A DNA stretch of 64,000 nucleotides from Chaetorhynchus papuensis (taxonomy: Eukaryota; Chordata; Aves; Passeriformes; Rhipiduridae): NCBI GenBank assembly GCA_013396525.1, contig VWYX01000218.1:382576-446575 (forward strand), read 5' to 3'. The notes below the pieces were generated by a model. The model worked only from the letters and a program-made list of their open reading frames with translations. It was not told the DNA's origin and made no database searches. Positions 62,429 through 64,000 of this stretch are shown one piece after another; position 1 is the first letter of the stretch; the number at the start of each line of letters is the position of its first letter. The position numbers were made by a program, and so were the translations under genes.

Positions 62429-62475
62429 TACATTATTTTCCTTACTTCAAAACTTTTCTTTCAGTAGTAGTAGAT
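62429..62475 (+). repeat. 47-bp direct repeat, copy 2
   Basis: Second copy of the unit at 60969-61015, in the same orientation and 1460 bases downstream, with two substitutions (G to A and T to C relative to copy 1). Confidence 0.9.
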
Positions 62476-64000
62476 GCTTCCAAAATGACAGGAAGCTCTC
62501 TCTCTCATCAGTCCTTCTCTAATGTCAGTCAAAGGCAACCTAAAAACACTCATTGTCTCTCTTGCGTCTCATTTACCGTAACATCCTGCCACATGCTCTG
62601 ACAAATCTTTTCACAAAAATTGTAAACTTTTTAGACATTCTTAAGAATCAGGAAATTACACTGTACAAGTTTCTCTTTCTCTTTTTTATAATCTCCAGTG
62701 ACTTCCCTTTTCTATTTTATAAAGCAAAGTGATCTAGTCTTCACTGTATGATCCTCCTTAAGTTAATAAACAAAGAGTTTTTATTCTCCTCAACTGCCAT
62801 TTCTATTATGACAATACAACTAACCTCAATTGCCTGTATTTTCAAAAACTCCATATTATGCTCTCTTATCCTGCCTGCTATTTTTGAAAAGGCAAATGAC
62901 TGGACTTTGTTCTAGTGTCTTACTCCAAATCTCATCATGAGAGCCATGACATCCTGAACATAGAGTATGAGCACTATGAAAATACATTTTTGACAACTAT
63001 TTTCTTGTACTCTATTTTGATGTATCCTGTTTTCTCTGATTTGTCCCAAGTACATGTTTTTTATGCATGTCCTGGTGTTGTCCTCGATGCAAAATAATCT
63101 AGCTACTCAGCTACCGTGAGCTGATAAGATGTGCTCTAAAAAGGCATTTTGGCAAATTTCTGAGCCTGTTATTCATTCATTTTCTTGTCCTCTGAGTTAG
63201 TTAGTTAGATATTTCTGGCAGCCAGTCTATGTCTTGAATTCTTTCATATACACAGCTAGGTGTAATATCCGAAATGTAGCATAGCTGCATAAGCTCATTT
63301 CCTTATGCAGTTGTTGATGACTTTCAACTTAATACCTGCAGAGAGACAATACAGAAATGGCATTATGAATAGGCCTCTTGGACACGAAAAACTGTTTCAT
63401 ACTTGCTGAACGCTTAAGTTTCTTGTTAAGGAAAAAACACATACCACATTAAGTATGTGGCCTGAACTCTGTCTTTTAATTACGCCATGCAAAGCTGGAC
63501 ATCTGTAGCATTCCTCCAGTTTTGTTTTCCACCCGCTCTTCTTAATAGAATTTGGGGAAATGCACTAAGCTACATACCAAAGCACACAGGCTGCTCAGCT
63601 GTGTTTGTATGCCCTGCTACATGCATTGCCTGATACCATTCACAGGTGTGACACCACTCAGTTTTCACAGCAACTTGAATAAACACCTGGCAGAGAATGA
63701 AGAGATGGTAACAAAAAATGAATGAACAGGGTGTCATATTTCTGAGAGGTCATATTTCTGTCTTCTTTGCAAAAACAGATTAAAACTACCTGGAGTTCCT
63801 TCACACTTTGATGACACTGTGGTCTATGAGGAACAGTGCAGCATAAGCCATGGACTTAGTAAATGTGGGAAAATGGAAGAGGAACCACAGACATAAAAGG
63901 AAAGCAGAAAAAGACATGCTGCTAGCCAAGAGGCCTACTAGAAGGCAATAAATGAAATTACATCCTGTACACAAATAATATGCAAGTGTTAATAAGCGTT

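Larger units (their letters stand above)
57476..64000. other. Intergenic, no gene seen
   Basis: AT-rich sequence with the GATA microsatellite at 57918, a T run near 61311-61326, and a near-identical 47-base pair of repeats at 60969 and 62429. No coding exon, RNA gene or CR1 was recognised up to the window end. Confidence 0.55.

Noticed and set aside
1..64000. CRISPR arrays, operons, bacterial-type promoters or terminators, rRNA or tRNA genes
   Set aside because: The window is vertebrate nuclear DNA. No regularly spaced repeat array or cloverleaf-forming sequence was noticed.

Overview
The window looks like a piece of a bird macrochromosome: it is AT-rich, gene-poor, scattered with CR1 LINE fragments (the dominant avian retroposon) and carries one fragment resembling a dispersed avian LTR-type repeat. 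The only recognisable functional gene is the 3' end of GLRA3, the glycine receptor alpha-3 subunit, on the + strand. Two coding exons are visible. The exon at 567-713 encodes TM3 and the start of the cytoplasmic loop. The terminal exon at 9684-9956 encodes the rest of the loop, TM4 and the C-terminus. An intron of about 9 kb separates them and a 3' UTR follows. The earlier exons (ligand-binding domain, TM1, TM2) lie upstream of the window.

Region by region: 1-566 is intron; 567-9956 is the GLRA3 3' portion; 9957 to about 10950 is the likely 3' UTR. From about 11 kb to 64 kb I see no intact gene. This downstream stretch holds a cluster of three young-looking CR1 fragments at 16.5-18.6 kb, an LTR-like avian repeat at 22.2-22.7 kb, a long and very old CR1/L3-type fragment at 35.9-37.0 kb, a GC-rich island at 43.7-44.6 kb, a second old CR1-type fragment at 47.1-47.3 kb, a probable decayed coding region on the - strand at 48.9-51.5 kb that abuts a CR1, a CR1 with an internal deletion at 57.0-57.5 kb, and a GATA microsatellite at 57.9 kb. 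The listed open frames of 60-200 codons outside GLRA3 do not look like genes.

Nothing here is a new multi-gene system. The points most worth following are in and around GLRA3: a stop codon that appears to cut the last three residues off the usual alpha-3 tail, with the two remaining codons and the ancestral stop still readable behind it; a CAGCAG tandem acceptor on the last exon; and no visible copy of the mammalian 15-residue loop cassette. The other point is the unidentified decayed coding sequence near 50 kb. All gene names come from reading the translations and from memory of the families; no database search was possible.
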